Shown here piece after piece: positions 7,063 to 15,185 of a DNA stretch of 64,000 nt (its first letter is position 1; the number at the start of each line of letters is the position of its first letter). The stretch covers positions 1 to 64,000 of the forward strand of contig DATBEZ010000095.1 of NCBI GenBank assembly GCA_036558745.1. The letters run 5' to 3'. The notes beneath the pieces were generated by a model. The model saw nothing but the letters and a program-made list of their open reading frames with translations. It did not search any database and was not told the origin of the DNA. Made by a program: the position numbers and the translations under genes. The DNA comes from JAMXLJ01 sp036558745. GTDB lineage: Bacteria > Actinomycetota > Acidimicrobiia > IMCC26256 > JAMXLJ01.

Positions 7063-9417
7063 GTGCACGAGACGACGGCCGCGCACGACGCGACCCGGAC
7101 CGCGGTGCTCGAGACCGCGGGGTTGAACTGGGCGAGCGAGAAGTCGCTCGTCGAGGCCGTGCTCGGCCGTCGACCGGGCGTCGTGCACGTCGACGCCAAT
7201 CCCGTGGCGCAGACCGCGACCGTGGTGTTCGAACCCCGCGCGACCTCGGTCGAGGAGCTCCGGTCGTGGATCGAGGAGTGCGGGCTGCACTGCCGCGGTG
7301 AGTCCGTCCCGCACCACGTGTGCGACCCGCTCCTCGCCGGGCCGGCGGAGCACGAGGCCGCACCCGCGGAGGTTGCGCACGGGCACGACGACATGTCGAT
7401 GGACGCGATGGTCGCCGACATGCGGCGACGCTTCCTCGTCGCCCTGCTGTTCTCCATCCCGATCGTGCTGTGGTCGCCGATCGGCCGCGACGTCCTCGGC
7501 TTCGACGTCGCGGCGCCGTTCGGGCTGCGCGACGACCAGTGGTCGTTGCTGCTGAGCCTGCCGGTGATCCTCTACTCGTGCAGCATCTTCTTCGTCGGTG
7601 CGGCGCGCGCGCTGCACGCCCGCACGCTCGACATGATGGTGCTCGTCGCGGTCGCGGTCGGCGCCGGATGGGGCTACTCCGTCGCGGTCACCCTGACCGG
7701 TGGCGGCGACGTCTTCTACGAGGCCGCGACCGTCCTCGCCGCGTTCGTGCTCCTCGGGCACTGGTTCGAGATGCGGGCGCGCGGCGGCGCCAACGACGCG
7801 ATCCGCACGCTGCTCGAGCTCGCGCCGCCGAAGGCCGTGGTCATCCGCGACGGCACGGAGACCGAGGTCCCGACCGCGGAGGTGCGCGTCGGCGACGTGC
7901 TGGTCGTCCGACCGGGCACCAAGATCGCGGTCGACGGTGTCGTGGAGACGGGCGACAGCGAGGTCGACGAGTCGATGGTGACCGGCGAGAGCATGCCGGT
8001 GCACAAGCAGGTCGGCTCCGAGGTCGTCGGCGCCACGATCAACCGGTCCGGAAACCTTCGGGTCCGGGCCACGAAGGTCGGTGCCGACACCGCGCTGGCC
8101 CAGATCGTGAAGCTGGTCCAGGAGGCCCAGAACTCGAAGGCACCCGGACAACGTCTGGCCGACCGGGCCGCGTTCTGGCTGGTGCTCGTCGCGCTGCTCG
8201 GCGGTGCGGTCACGTTCGCGGCATGGATGCTCTTCAGCTCGCGACCGTCGTCAGACGCGGTGCTGTTCGCGATCACGGTGGTCGTCATCACGTGTCCCGA
8301 TGCGCTGGGCCTCGCGACACCGACCGCGATCATGGTCGGGACGGGCCTCGGCGCGCGGCGTGGGGTCCTGTTCAAGAACGCGACCGCGCTGGAGAACGCG
8401 GCGCGCATCGACACGGTCGTGATGGACAAGACCGGGACTCTGACCAGGGGCGAGCCCGAGGTCACCGACGTCGTGAGCGCCGAGGGCGCCGACGAACGCG
8501 AGGTGCTCGCGCTCGCGGCCGCGGTCGAGCGTGAGTCGGAGCATCCCCTCGCCGTCGCCGTCGTCCGGCATGCCGAGGCCGGCGGTGTGCCGGTGCTGCC
8601 GGCGACCGGGTTCGACTCGGTGTCGGGCGAGGGGGCGAGCGCGACCGTCGACACCCATCGGGTCGCGGTCGGGAACCTCCGGTTCATGGCGCGCTCGGCG
8701 GTCGACACACGCGCGCTTGCCGCGACGCGCGACGAAATCGCGACGGGCGGAAAGACCGCGGTCGTCGTCGCGGTCGACGGTCGCGCCGTGGGCGTCGTGG
8801 GCATCGCCGACGCGCCCCGCGACACGGCCGCGGCCGCGGTCCGGGCCCTGCACGACCGGGGCGTCGTCGTCGTGATGCTGACCGGCGACAACCAGGCCAC
8901 GGCGGATCGCATCGCCGCCGGACTCGGCATCGACACCGTCATCGCCGAGGTGTTGCCGGGCGACAAGGCGGCCGAACTCGCGGCGTTTCAGCACTCGGGT
9001 GCGCGCGTCGCGATGGTCGGTGACGGCGTGAACGACGCGCCCGCGCTCGCGCAGGCCGATCTCGGCATCGCGATCGGAGCCGGCACCGACGTCGCGATCG
9101 AGACCGCCGACGTCGTGCTGATGCGCTCCGATCCGCTCGACGTCCCGACCGCGCTCCAGCTCGGCCGGGCCACCGTGCGCAAGATGCGCCAGAACCTCGG
9201 GTGGGCCGTCGGCTACAACACGCTGGCGCTGCCGATCGCGGCGGGCGTGTTCGCGCCGATCTTCGGGCTGGTGCTGCGACCCGAGATCGCCGCGCTGACC
9301 ATGTCGGGCTCGAGCATCATCGTCGCCGTCAACGCCGTGATGCTGAAGCGCATCCACCTGCCTGACGCCGATGCTTCGGTGTCTTCCGGCGCCGCCCCGA
9401 GGCCCGGAACGCTCTAG
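7063..9417 (+). CDS. P1B-type heavy-metal translocating ATPase with a CPD motif
   Basis: Metal-transporting P-type ATPase of 784 residues from GTG at 7063, one gene after the anti-sigma factor. The N-terminus (about residues 10-75) resembles an HMA domain but has lost the CxxC metal site; a His/Met/Asp linker HGHDDMSMD follows. Catalytic motifs are intact: TGES (307-310), phosphorylated Asp455 in DKTGT, HP (494-495), TGDN and GDGVND (653-658). The last helices carry the YN and MxxSS signatures of copper(I) pumps. The membrane motif is Cys-Pro-Asp (411-413) in place of the usual CPC, so ion selectivity may differ. Export of Cu(I) or a related metal is the best guess. Confidence 0.93.
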   Translation: MHETTAAHDATRTAVLETAGLNWASEKSLVEAVLGRRPGVVHVDANPVAQTATVVFEPRATSVEELRSWIEECGLHCRGESVPHHVCDPLLAGPAEHEAAPAEVAHGHDDMSMDAMVADMRRRFLVALLFSIPIVLWSPIGRDVLGFDVAAPFGLRDDQWSLLLSLPVILYSCSIFFVGAARALHARTLDMMVLVAVAVGAGWGYSVAVTLTGGGDVFYEAATVLAAFVLLGHWFEMRARGGANDAIRTLLELAPPKAVVIRDGTETEVPTAEVRVGDVLVVRPGTKIAVDGVVETGDSEVDESMVTGESMPVHKQVGSEVVGATINRSGNLRVRATKVGADTALAQIVKLVQEAQNSKAPGQRLADRAAFWLVLVALLGGAVTFAAWMLFSSRPSSDAVLFAITVVVITCPDALGLATPTAIMVGTGLGARRGVLFKNATALENAARIDTVVMDKTGTLTRGEPEVTDVVSAEGADEREVLALAAAVERESEHPLAVAVVRHAEAGGVPVLPATGFDSVSGEGASATVDTHRVAVGNLRFMARSAVDTRALAATRDEIATGGKTAVVVAVDGRAVGVVGIADAPRDTAAAAVRALHDRGVVVVMLTGDNQATADRIAAGLGIDTVIAEVLPGDKAAELAAFQHSGARVAMVGDGVNDAPALAQADLGIAIGAGTDVAIETADVVLMRSDPLDVPTALQLGRATVRKMRQNLGWAVGYNTLALPIAAGVFAPIFGLVLRPEIAALTMSGSSIIVAVNAVMLKRIHLPDADASVSSGAAPRPGTL

Positions 9418-9471
9418 CGAGCTCTGGACGGCGTTCACGTCCCGAGGTGTAGCGACGCGCTCTCGACCGGC

Positions 9472-11397
9472 TCAGGCGGCTTCCGTCGCCGCGCCCATGA
9501 ACTGCGCGTTGTAGAGGTTGTAGTAGGCGCCGCCGGCGGCGAGCAGCTCCTCGTGGTTCCCCTGCTCGACGATCTGGCCGTACTCCATCACGAGGATCGT
9601 GTCGGCGTCGCGGATGGTCGAGAGGCGGTGCGCGATCACGAAGCTCGTTCGCGACGAGCGCAGCTTCGCCATCGCTTCCTGGATCAGGACCTCGGTACGG
9701 GTGTCGACCGACGACGTCGCCTCGTCGAGGATCAGGATCGCCGGGTCCGCGAGGAACGCGCGGGCGATCGTGAGCAGCTGCTTCTCGCCCGCGCTGACGC
9801 TCGTGCCCTCGTCGTCGAGCAGCGTGTCGTACCCGTCGGGCAGCGAGTGCACGAACCGGTCGACGTACGCGGCCTTGGCCGCAGCGCGGATCTGGTCCTC
9901 GGTCGCATCGAGGTTGCCGTACGCGATGTTGTCGCGGATCGTGCCGCCGAACAGCCACGTGTCCTGGAGCACCATGCCGATGTTGCGGCGGAGATCGCGC
10001 CGTCGCATCGTCGCGATGTCGCGCCCGTCGAGCGTGATGCGACCGCCGTCGAGCTCGTAGAACCGCATGATGAGGTTCACGAGCGTCGTCTTGCCGGCGC
10101 CGGTCGGTCCCACGATCGCGATCGTCTGGCCGGGCTCGGCCACGAGCGAGAGGTCCTCGATGAGCGGCTCGTCGTCGCGGTAGGAGAAGGTGACGTGCTC
10201 GAACTCGACCCGGCCCTCGGGCACCCGGTTCTCCTCGCGGATCGTCTCCTCGCTGCTCTCCTCCGGCGCGTCGAGGAACTCGAACACCCGCTCCGCCGAC
10301 GCGATACCCGACTGGAAGATGTTGAACATCGATGCGAGCTGGGTCAGCGGCTGCGTGAACTGGCGCGAGTACTGGATGAACGCCTGAACGTCGCCGAGCG
10401 ACAGTGCACCACTGGAGACGCGGATCCCGCCGATGACCGCGATGAACACGTAGTTGAGGTTCCCGAGGAACATCATCGCGGGCTGGATCGTCCCGGAGAT
10501 GAACTGGGCGCCGAAGCTCGCCTCGAACAGCTCCTCGTTCTTCTGGTTGAAGCGGCCCTCGACCTCCGGCTGGCGACCGAACACCTTCACGACCGTGTGC
10601 CCGGTGAAGGCCTCCTCGACCTGCGCGTTGAGCACGCCGGTGTGACGCCACTGCTCCATGAACTTGGCCCGTGAACGCGCGGCGACGAACTTCACGATGA
10701 AGGTCGACGCGGGGATCAGCAACGCCGCGAACAGGGCGAGCAGCCACGAGATGTAGAACATCATCACCAGCACGCCCACGAGCTGCAGCGTCGAGGTGAG
10801 CATCTGGCTGAGCGTCTGCTGGAGGCTCTGGGCCAGGTTGTCGATGTCGTTCGTGACCCGGCTCAGCATGTCGCCGCGGGGCATGTGGTCGACGTACTTG
10901 AGCGGCAACCGGTTGAGCTTCTGCTCGACGTCCTCGCGCAGCCGGTACATCGTCCGTTGCACGACGTTGGCGAGCAGCCACGACTGGACGAACGAGAGTG
11001 CCGCAGAGGCGACGTAGAGGCCGGCCGCGAGGAACAGCACGCGGTGCAGCGCGGCGAAGTCGATGTGGTGCGACGGGCTGAGGAGCCCGTCGTAGATGAT
11101 ATTCGTGGCGTGACCGAGCACCTTCGGACCGATGACGTAGAGCGTCACGGCCGTCACCGCGAGGAACAGGACCACGATCGCGCCGACGCGCTCGGACCCC
11201 ATCTGCTTGAACAAGCGGCGGATCGCGGCGCCGAAGTCCTTCGAGCGCTCCATGGGCATGCCCGCCGCGCCCATGCGCCCGACCATCGTCGCCCGTTGCT
11301 GGGTCTCGTGCTGCCGGCGCTCCTCGTCGTTGAGCTCGGGCGACTCGTCGCCGAGGAACCCCGCGTCGCGCGAGACGTCGTCGGGCGTGAGACTCAC
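9472..11397 (-). CDS. ABC exporter half-transporter (canonical Walker B half)
   Basis: Fused membrane and nucleotide-binding half-transporter of 641 residues. An N-terminal soluble stretch of about 70 residues precedes six membrane helices (about 73-345). The nucleotide-binding domain has Walker A GPTGAGKTT (about 430-438), signature VSAGEKQ (not the usual LSGGQ), Walker B with the catalytic glutamate in LILDEATSSVD, and the switch histidine in IAHRLST. It lies 70 bases downstream of the other half-transporter. The pair should form a heterodimeric exporter of lipids, peptides or drugs; this subunit supplies the working Walker B and the altered signature. Confidence 0.93.
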   Translation of the reverse strand: MSLTPDDVSRDAGFLGDESPELNDEERRQHETQQRATMVGRMGAAGMPMERSKDFGAAIRRLFKQMGSERVGAIVVLFLAVTAVTLYVIGPKVLGHATNIIYDGLLSPSHHIDFAALHRVLFLAAGLYVASAALSFVQSWLLANVVQRTMYRLREDVEQKLNRLPLKYVDHMPRGDMLSRVTNDIDNLAQSLQQTLSQMLTSTLQLVGVLVMMFYISWLLALFAALLIPASTFIVKFVAARSRAKFMEQWRHTGVLNAQVEEAFTGHTVVKVFGRQPEVEGRFNQKNEELFEASFGAQFISGTIQPAMMFLGNLNYVFIAVIGGIRVSSGALSLGDVQAFIQYSRQFTQPLTQLASMFNIFQSGIASAERVFEFLDAPEESSEETIREENRVPEGRVEFEHVTFSYRDDEPLIEDLSLVAEPGQTIAIVGPTGAGKTTLVNLIMRFYELDGGRITLDGRDIATMRRRDLRRNIGMVLQDTWLFGGTIRDNIAYGNLDATEDQIRAAAKAAYVDRFVHSLPDGYDTLLDDEGTSVSAGEKQLLTIARAFLADPAILILDEATSSVDTRTEVLIQEAMAKLRSSRTSFVIAHRLSTIRDADTILVMEYGQIVEQGNHEELLAAGGAYYNLYNAQFMGAATEAA

Positions 11398-11467
11398 GCG
11401 GCACCCACGGCATGCTCGCTTCGCGCTGTGCTGTCGCCGTGCGCCGTCAGCATCGTGCTCCGCTCGC

Positions 11468-13210
11468 TCACGCGGCTTCCTCCGCGCTCATCTGCGACGC
11501 GACGATCTCGGCGTAGGTCGGGCACGTCTCAAGCAGCTGCGCGTGGGGGCCGATGCCGACCGCGCGACCGTCCTCGAGGACGACGATCTGGTCCGCGTGC
11601 TTGATCGTCGACACGCGCTGGGCAACAACGACGATCGCGGCCTCACGCGTCCACGGCACCAGCGCCGCGCGCAGACGCGCATCGGTCGCGACGTCGAGGG
11701 CCGAGAACGAGTCGTCGAACAGGTAGACCTCGGGCTTGCGTACGAGCGCCCGCGCGATCGCCAGACGCTGGCGCTGACCACCCGAGACGTTCGTGCCGCC
11801 CTGCTCGATGTGCGCGTCCAGGCCGCCGGTCATCGCGCTCACGAAATCGCGGGCCTGGGCGATCTCGAGCGCCTCCCACAGCTCCTCGTCGGACGCATCC
11901 GGGTCGCCGTAGCGCAAATTGCTCGCGACCGTGCCCGAGAACAGGTAGGCCTTCTGGGGAACCAGCCCGACCCGCCGCCAGAGGGTGTGCATGTCGATGT
12001 CGCGCGCGTCGACACCGTCGACGAACACTGCGCCCGACGTCACGTCGAACATGCGCGGGACGAGGTTGAGCAATGTGGTCTTGCCCGCGCCGGTGCTCCC
12101 CACGATCGCAGTCGTCTCTCCCGCGCGAACCGTGAAGGAGATGTTCTCGAGCACGGGCTCCTCGGCGCCCGGATAGTGGAACCCGACGTCGCGCAGCTCG
12201 AGCCGGCCGTGTTCCGGCAGGTGGAACACGGGCTCGTCGGGCTCGGCGACGGTCGTCGGCGTGTCGAGCACCTCCTGGATGCGATCGGCGCAGACGGCGG
12301 CGCGCGGCATCAACACGATCATGAACGTCGCCATCATCAGCGCCATCAGGATCTGGATGAGGTAGCTCAAGAACGCGATCAGCGCGCCGACCTTCATCTG
12401 GCCCGACGAGATGCGGTTCCCACCGATCCAGACCGCGGCCGCGCTCGACACGTTGAGGACGAGCAACACGGTTGGGAACATGAACGCCTGGAGGTGGCCG
12501 GCGCGAAGTGACGTGTCGGTGAGGTCCGTGTTCGCGCCGTCGAACCGGCGCTCCTCGTCGGGCTCGCGGATGAACGCCCGCACCACGCGGATGCCGGTGA
12601 TCTGCTCGCGCAGGATCTGGTTGACCTTGTCGATCCGGGTCTGCATGGCCTGGAACTGCGGAACCATGCGGGCCACGACGGTGCCGACCGTGAGGACCAT
12701 CACGGGGACACTGACGAGCAGGATGCCCGACAGACCCACGTCCTGGCGAAGCGCGAGGATCACGCCACCGACGACGATGAACGGCGCCGCGATCAGCAGC
12801 GTCGCCGTCATCTGCACGAGCATCTGCACCTGTTGCACGTCGTTGGTGATGCGCGTGATGAGCGACGGCGCGCCGAAGTGCGCGACCTCACGCGCCGAGT
12901 AGTCGGTCACCTGGTGGAACAGGCTCCTGCGCACGTCGCGACCGAACCCCATCGCGGCGCGCGACCCGTAGTAGACGGCCGCGATCGCGAAGCCCACCTG
13001 CACGAGCGTGACTGCGAGCATCACCGAGCCGTGGGTCCAGATGTAGCCCGTGTTCCGCTTGACGACGCCGTTGTCGATGATGTCGGCGTTCAGGCTCGGC
13101 AGGAACAGCGTGGCGACGGCCTGGCAGGCCTGGAAGACGACCACGAGCAGCAGCTCACGCCGATACGGCCGGAGATGGCTGCGGAGGAGCTTGAAGAGCA
13201 TCTTGACCAT
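11468..13210 (-). CDS. ABC exporter half-transporter (degenerate-site half)
   Basis: First gene of the exporter pair: 580 residues from ATG at 13210, upstream in-frame codons being non-coding in character. Six membrane helices (about residues 15-300) precede the nucleotide-binding domain with Walker A GSTGAGKTT (about 366-374), a normal signature VSGGQRQ, and Walker B YLFDDSFSALD in which the catalytic glutamate is replaced by aspartate. This is the hallmark of the degenerate ATP site of heterodimeric exporters such as TM287/288 or BmrCD. The gene is divergent from an SDR gene, sharing an intergenic region of 84 bases. Confidence 0.93.
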   Translation of the reverse strand: MVKMLFKLLRSHLRPYRRELLLVVVFQACQAVATLFLPSLNADIIDNGVVKRNTGYIWTHGSVMLAVTLVQVGFAIAAVYYGSRAAMGFGRDVRRSLFHQVTDYSAREVAHFGAPSLITRITNDVQQVQMLVQMTATLLIAAPFIVVGGVILALRQDVGLSGILLVSVPVMVLTVGTVVARMVPQFQAMQTRIDKVNQILREQITGIRVVRAFIREPDEERRFDGANTDLTDTSLRAGHLQAFMFPTVLLVLNVSSAAAVWIGGNRISSGQMKVGALIAFLSYLIQILMALMMATFMIVLMPRAAVCADRIQEVLDTPTTVAEPDEPVFHLPEHGRLELRDVGFHYPGAEEPVLENISFTVRAGETTAIVGSTGAGKTTLLNLVPRMFDVTSGAVFVDGVDARDIDMHTLWRRVGLVPQKAYLFSGTVASNLRYGDPDASDEELWEALEIAQARDFVSAMTGGLDAHIEQGGTNVSGGQRQRLAIARALVRKPEVYLFDDSFSALDVATDARLRAALVPWTREAAIVVVAQRVSTIKHADQIVVLEDGRAVGIGPHAQLLETCPTYAEIVASQMSAEEAA

Positions 13211-13294
13211 GGGGTGCACAACGGTAGCGCCGGGCCGCCCGCGGCCGCGCCGGGCCACGGCGCGAGCGACGCCCACGACGCGTCAGGATGGGGC

Positions 13295-14137
13295 GTGACC
13301 GACGATTCGACACCCCGCGACGTCGTCGTCGTGACCGGTACCGGCGGGATGGGCCGGGCGATCGCGCGCCGCCTCGGCAGCGGCCGCCAGGTCGTCCTCG
13401 CGGACGCCAGCGAGGCGCAGCTCACCACGGCCGCCGACGAGCTCCGCGACGCGGGCTACCGCGTCCACGCGCAACCCACCGACGTGGCGTCGAAGGACGA
13501 CGTCCTCGCGCTGGCGCGCACGGCCTCCGAGCTCGGGAGGATCCGCAGCGTCGTGCACACGGCCGGCGTGTCACCGGTGCAGGCGACGCCCGAGCGCATC
13601 GTCGACATCGACGTCGTCGGCACTGCGCGCGTGCTCGACGCGTTCGAGCCGCACGTGCGGCCCGGGACCGTTGCGGTGTGCATCGCGAGCATGGCCGGCA
13701 CGATGACCGCGCTCCCACCCGACGTCCTCCACGTCCTCGCGACGACGCCCACCGACGAGCTCCGCGCGCTTCCCGTCCTCGATCCCGAGACGATCGATCC
13801 GGGCGCGGCGTACGGGATCGCGAAGCGCGCGAACCAGGTGCGCGTCGAGGCCGCGTCGGTCGCGTGGGGTCGGCGCGGCGGGCGGGTCGTGTCGGTCAGC
13901 CCCGGCGTCATCGCCACCCCCATGGGTCGGAGCGAATTGGCCGGGCCCTTCGGCGACGTCATGCGCACGATGATCGAGACCTCGGGGACCGGGCGGATCG
14001 GCACGCCTGACGACATCGCGGCCGCGGTCGAGTTCCTCACCGGACCGAACGCCTCGTTCATCACCGGGATCGACCTGCGCGTCGACGGCGGAGTCGTCGC
14101 AGCCATGAGATCGACGGCGGAGTCGTCGCAGCCATGA
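13295..14137 (+). CDS. short-chain dehydrogenase/reductase with repeat-altered C-terminus
   Basis: NAD(P)-dependent SDR of 280 residues from GTG at 13295. It has the nucleotide loop TGTGGMG (about 14-20), the YGIAK active-site pair, and the usual C-terminal FITGIDLRVDGG. After that glycine pair the gene runs into a 29-base tandem repeat and ends MRSTAESSQP. If three repeat copies are removed, the same frame would end VVAAMSAGSASV with a TAA at 14216, which is probably the ancestral terminus. The enzyme core is intact, so activity is likely kept. The substrate is unknown. It starts a plus-strand set with another SDR, a P450 and an epoxide hydrolase. Confidence 0.85.
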   Translation: MTDDSTPRDVVVVTGTGGMGRAIARRLGSGRQVVLADASEAQLTTAADELRDAGYRVHAQPTDVASKDDVLALARTASELGRIRSVVHTAGVSPVQATPERIVDIDVVGTARVLDAFEPHVRPGTVAVCIASMAGTMTALPPDVLHVLATTPTDELRALPVLDPETIDPGAAYGIAKRANQVRVEAASVAWGRRGGRVVSVSPGVIATPMGRSELAGPFGDVMRTMIETSGTGRIGTPDDIAAAVEFLTGPNASFITGIDLRVDGGVVAAMRSTAESSQP

Positions 14138-14196
14138 GATCGACGGCGGAGTCGTCGCATCCATGAGATCGACGGCGGAGTCGTCGCAGCCATGAG
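14083..14196. repeat. 29-bp tandem repeat, four copies
   Basis: Copies begin at 14083, 14112, 14141 and 14170 with a period of exactly 29 bases and almost no divergence (one G/T change in copy 3). The unit includes CGACGGCGGAGTCGTCGC and a CCATGAG box. The first copy is part of the SDR coding sequence and the second sets its new stop. Because 29 is not a multiple of three, each copy shifts the frame, and each CCATGAG supplies both a stop and a new start (ATGA). Confidence 0.95.
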
Positions 14197-14218
14197 CGCC
14201 GGGAGCGCATCCGTCTAA
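14134..14218 (+). other. chain of three overlapping micro-ORFs made by the repeat
   Basis: After the SDR stop (14135-14137), ATG at 14134 opens a micro-ORF to 14166, ATG at 14163 opens one to 14195, and ATG at 14192 opens MSAGSASV with TAA at 14216-14218. Each start overlaps the preceding stop as ATGA, so ribosomes could hand over from the SDR through all three. The peptides are 10, 10 and 8 residues long. The last one equals the inferred original SDR C-terminus. These may be by-products of duplication and not functional peptides. Confidence 0.4.
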
Positions 14219-14229
14219 CATCCGTGTCA
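14216..14229. promoter_or_regulatory. TAAC-GTGTCA operator-like box, single copy
   Basis: TAACATCCGTGTCA differs by one base from TAACACCCGTGTCA at 37593 and by two from TAACACTCGTGTCA at 29968. It overlaps the TAA at the end of the repeat and lies 22 bases before the ATG of the next SDR. It is an imperfect palindrome of half-site TRACAC, as expected for a TetR-family operator. This suggests that the SDR-P450-epoxide hydrolase genes belong to the same regulon as the clusters at 30 kb and 37 kb. Confidence 0.5.
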
Positions 14230-14251
14230 GTCGAAACGGGGAGGTGGGGCG

Positions 14252-15013
14252 ATGCGAGCCGTCGTCTTCGGCGCATCGAGCGGGCTCGGACGCTGCATCG
14301 GGATCGGCCTGGCCCAGCGCGGCGCGAAGGTCGCGGTGCTGGCTCGGCGGCGCGAGCGCCTCGACGACGCCGCGAAGGAAGCGGGGCCGGGAACGCTGGC
14401 GGTCGAGTGCGACGTCACCGACGAGGCGTCGTGCCGGCGGGCCGTCGCCGAGGCGGCGAAGGGGCTCGGCGGCATCGACGGTCTGGTCTACGCGCCGGGG
14501 ATCGGCCCGCTGCGGCGCCTCGCCGAGACCGACGCGGACACGTGGCGGCGCGTCTTCGACACCAACGTGATCGGTGCCGCGCTCGTGACCGCGGCCGCGA
14601 TGCCGTACCTGAGCGACTCCGCGGGTACTGCGGTGTACCTCTCGTCGGTGAGCGCGTCGATGACCCCACCGTGGCCCGGCCTCGGTGCGTACGCAGTGAG
14701 CAAGGCCGCGCTCGACAAGCTGGTCGAGGCGTGGCGCGCCGAGCACCCCGGCATCGGCTTCACGCGTCTCGTCGTCGGCGACTGCGCGGGTGGCGAGGGC
14801 GACGCGATGACCGGCTTCACCCAGGACTGGAACCAGGAGCTGGCGGCGGAGCTCGCACCGGTGTGGGTCACCCGCAACTACATCGCCGGCGCGCTGATCG
14901 ACGTCGAGGAGCTCGTCACCGTCGTCGACGCGATCCTGAACGCGGGCGCCAGCGTGTCGATCCCCTCGGTGACGGTGGCACCCCGCGTCAGCGTGTCGCC
15001 GCAGCAGTCATGA
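14252..15013 (+). CDS. short-chain dehydrogenase/reductase
   Basis: SDR of 253 residues; ATG at 14252 follows a purine-rich GGGGAGGTGGGGCG. Nucleotide loop GASSGLG (residues 7-13), NAG-like segment replaced by YAPGIGP, and the YAVSK catalytic pair near residue 149. The C-terminal half contains an acidic segment (AGGEGDAM) and lacks the common VDGG tail, so it belongs to a divergent SDR branch. Its stop overlaps the first repeat-encoded micro-ORF (ATGA at 15010-15013), which links its translation to the P450. It probably oxidises or reduces an alcohol or ketone in the same pathway as the P450. Confidence 0.85.
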   Translation: MRAVVFGASSGLGRCIGIGLAQRGAKVAVLARRRERLDDAAKEAGPGTLAVECDVTDEASCRRAVAEAAKGLGGIDGLVYAPGIGPLRRLAETDADTWRRVFDTNVIGAALVTAAAMPYLSDSAGTAVYLSSVSASMTPPWPGLGAYAVSKAALDKLVEAWRAEHPGIGFTRLVVGDCAGGEGDAMTGFTQDWNQELAAELAPVWVTRNYIAGALIDVEELVTVVDAILNAGASVSIPSVTVAPRVSVSPQQS

Positions 15014-15081
15014 GCACCGTGCGGACGGAGCGGAGCTCCGCCGGGCGCAGCCCTCTGGAGCGGGAGCGGAGGGAGCCATGA
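15010..15081 (+). other. repeat-encoded micro-ORF 1 between SDR and P450
   Basis: A 23-residue ORF. Its ATG at 15010 overlaps the SDR stop as ATGA, and its own stop (15079-15081) overlaps the next ATG in the same way. It reads MSTVRTERSSAG and ends ERERREP, a highly charged peptide. The GGAGGGAGCC before the next ATG acts as a ribosome binding site. It may be only a relay for ribosomes; a peptide function is not excluded. Confidence 0.4.
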
Positions 15082-15181
15082 GCACCGTGCGGACGGAGCG
15101 GAGCTCCGCCGGGCGCAGCCGTCTGGAGCCGGAGCGGAGCTCCGCCGGGCGCAGCCCTCTGGAGCGGGAGCGGAGGGAGCC
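15010..15181. repeat. tandem 68-bp and 104-bp repeat units carrying a stem-loop element
   Basis: Unit A (15010-15077, 68 bases) and unit B (15078-15181, 104 bases) are the same sequence; unit B has an extra in-frame 36-base internal duplication. The core contains nested complementarity: outer CTCC/GGAG and inner GGGC-GCA-GCCC. A variant of the same core, on the other strand, lies at 52473-52522, where the loop is GAA and the outer stem gains a G-C pair, as expected for a conserved hairpin. The element sits exactly at the SDR/P450 junction. Confidence 0.9.
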
Positions 15182-15185
15182 ATGA
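15078..15185 (+). other. repeat-encoded micro-ORF 2 overlapping the P450 start
   Basis: A 35-residue ORF from ATG at 15078 to TGA at 15183-15185; the P450 ATG at 15182 overlaps its stop as ATGA. It is micro-ORF 1 with 12 codons duplicated in frame (the SSAGRS-containing block appears twice). Frame and overlaps are preserved through both duplications, so the SDR-to-P450 translational relay remains unbroken. Confidence 0.4.

Noticed and set aside
13218..13228. AACGGTAG-like sequence between the ABC exporter and SDR genes
   Set aside because: Matches only the core of TAACGGTAGTGTCA; the GTGTCA half is missing and there is no second box at 77 bases.
14083..15181. Repeat-rich segment considered as a CRISPR array
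   Set aside because: Copies are directly adjacent without unique spacers, lie in coding sequence and have no cas genes nearby.
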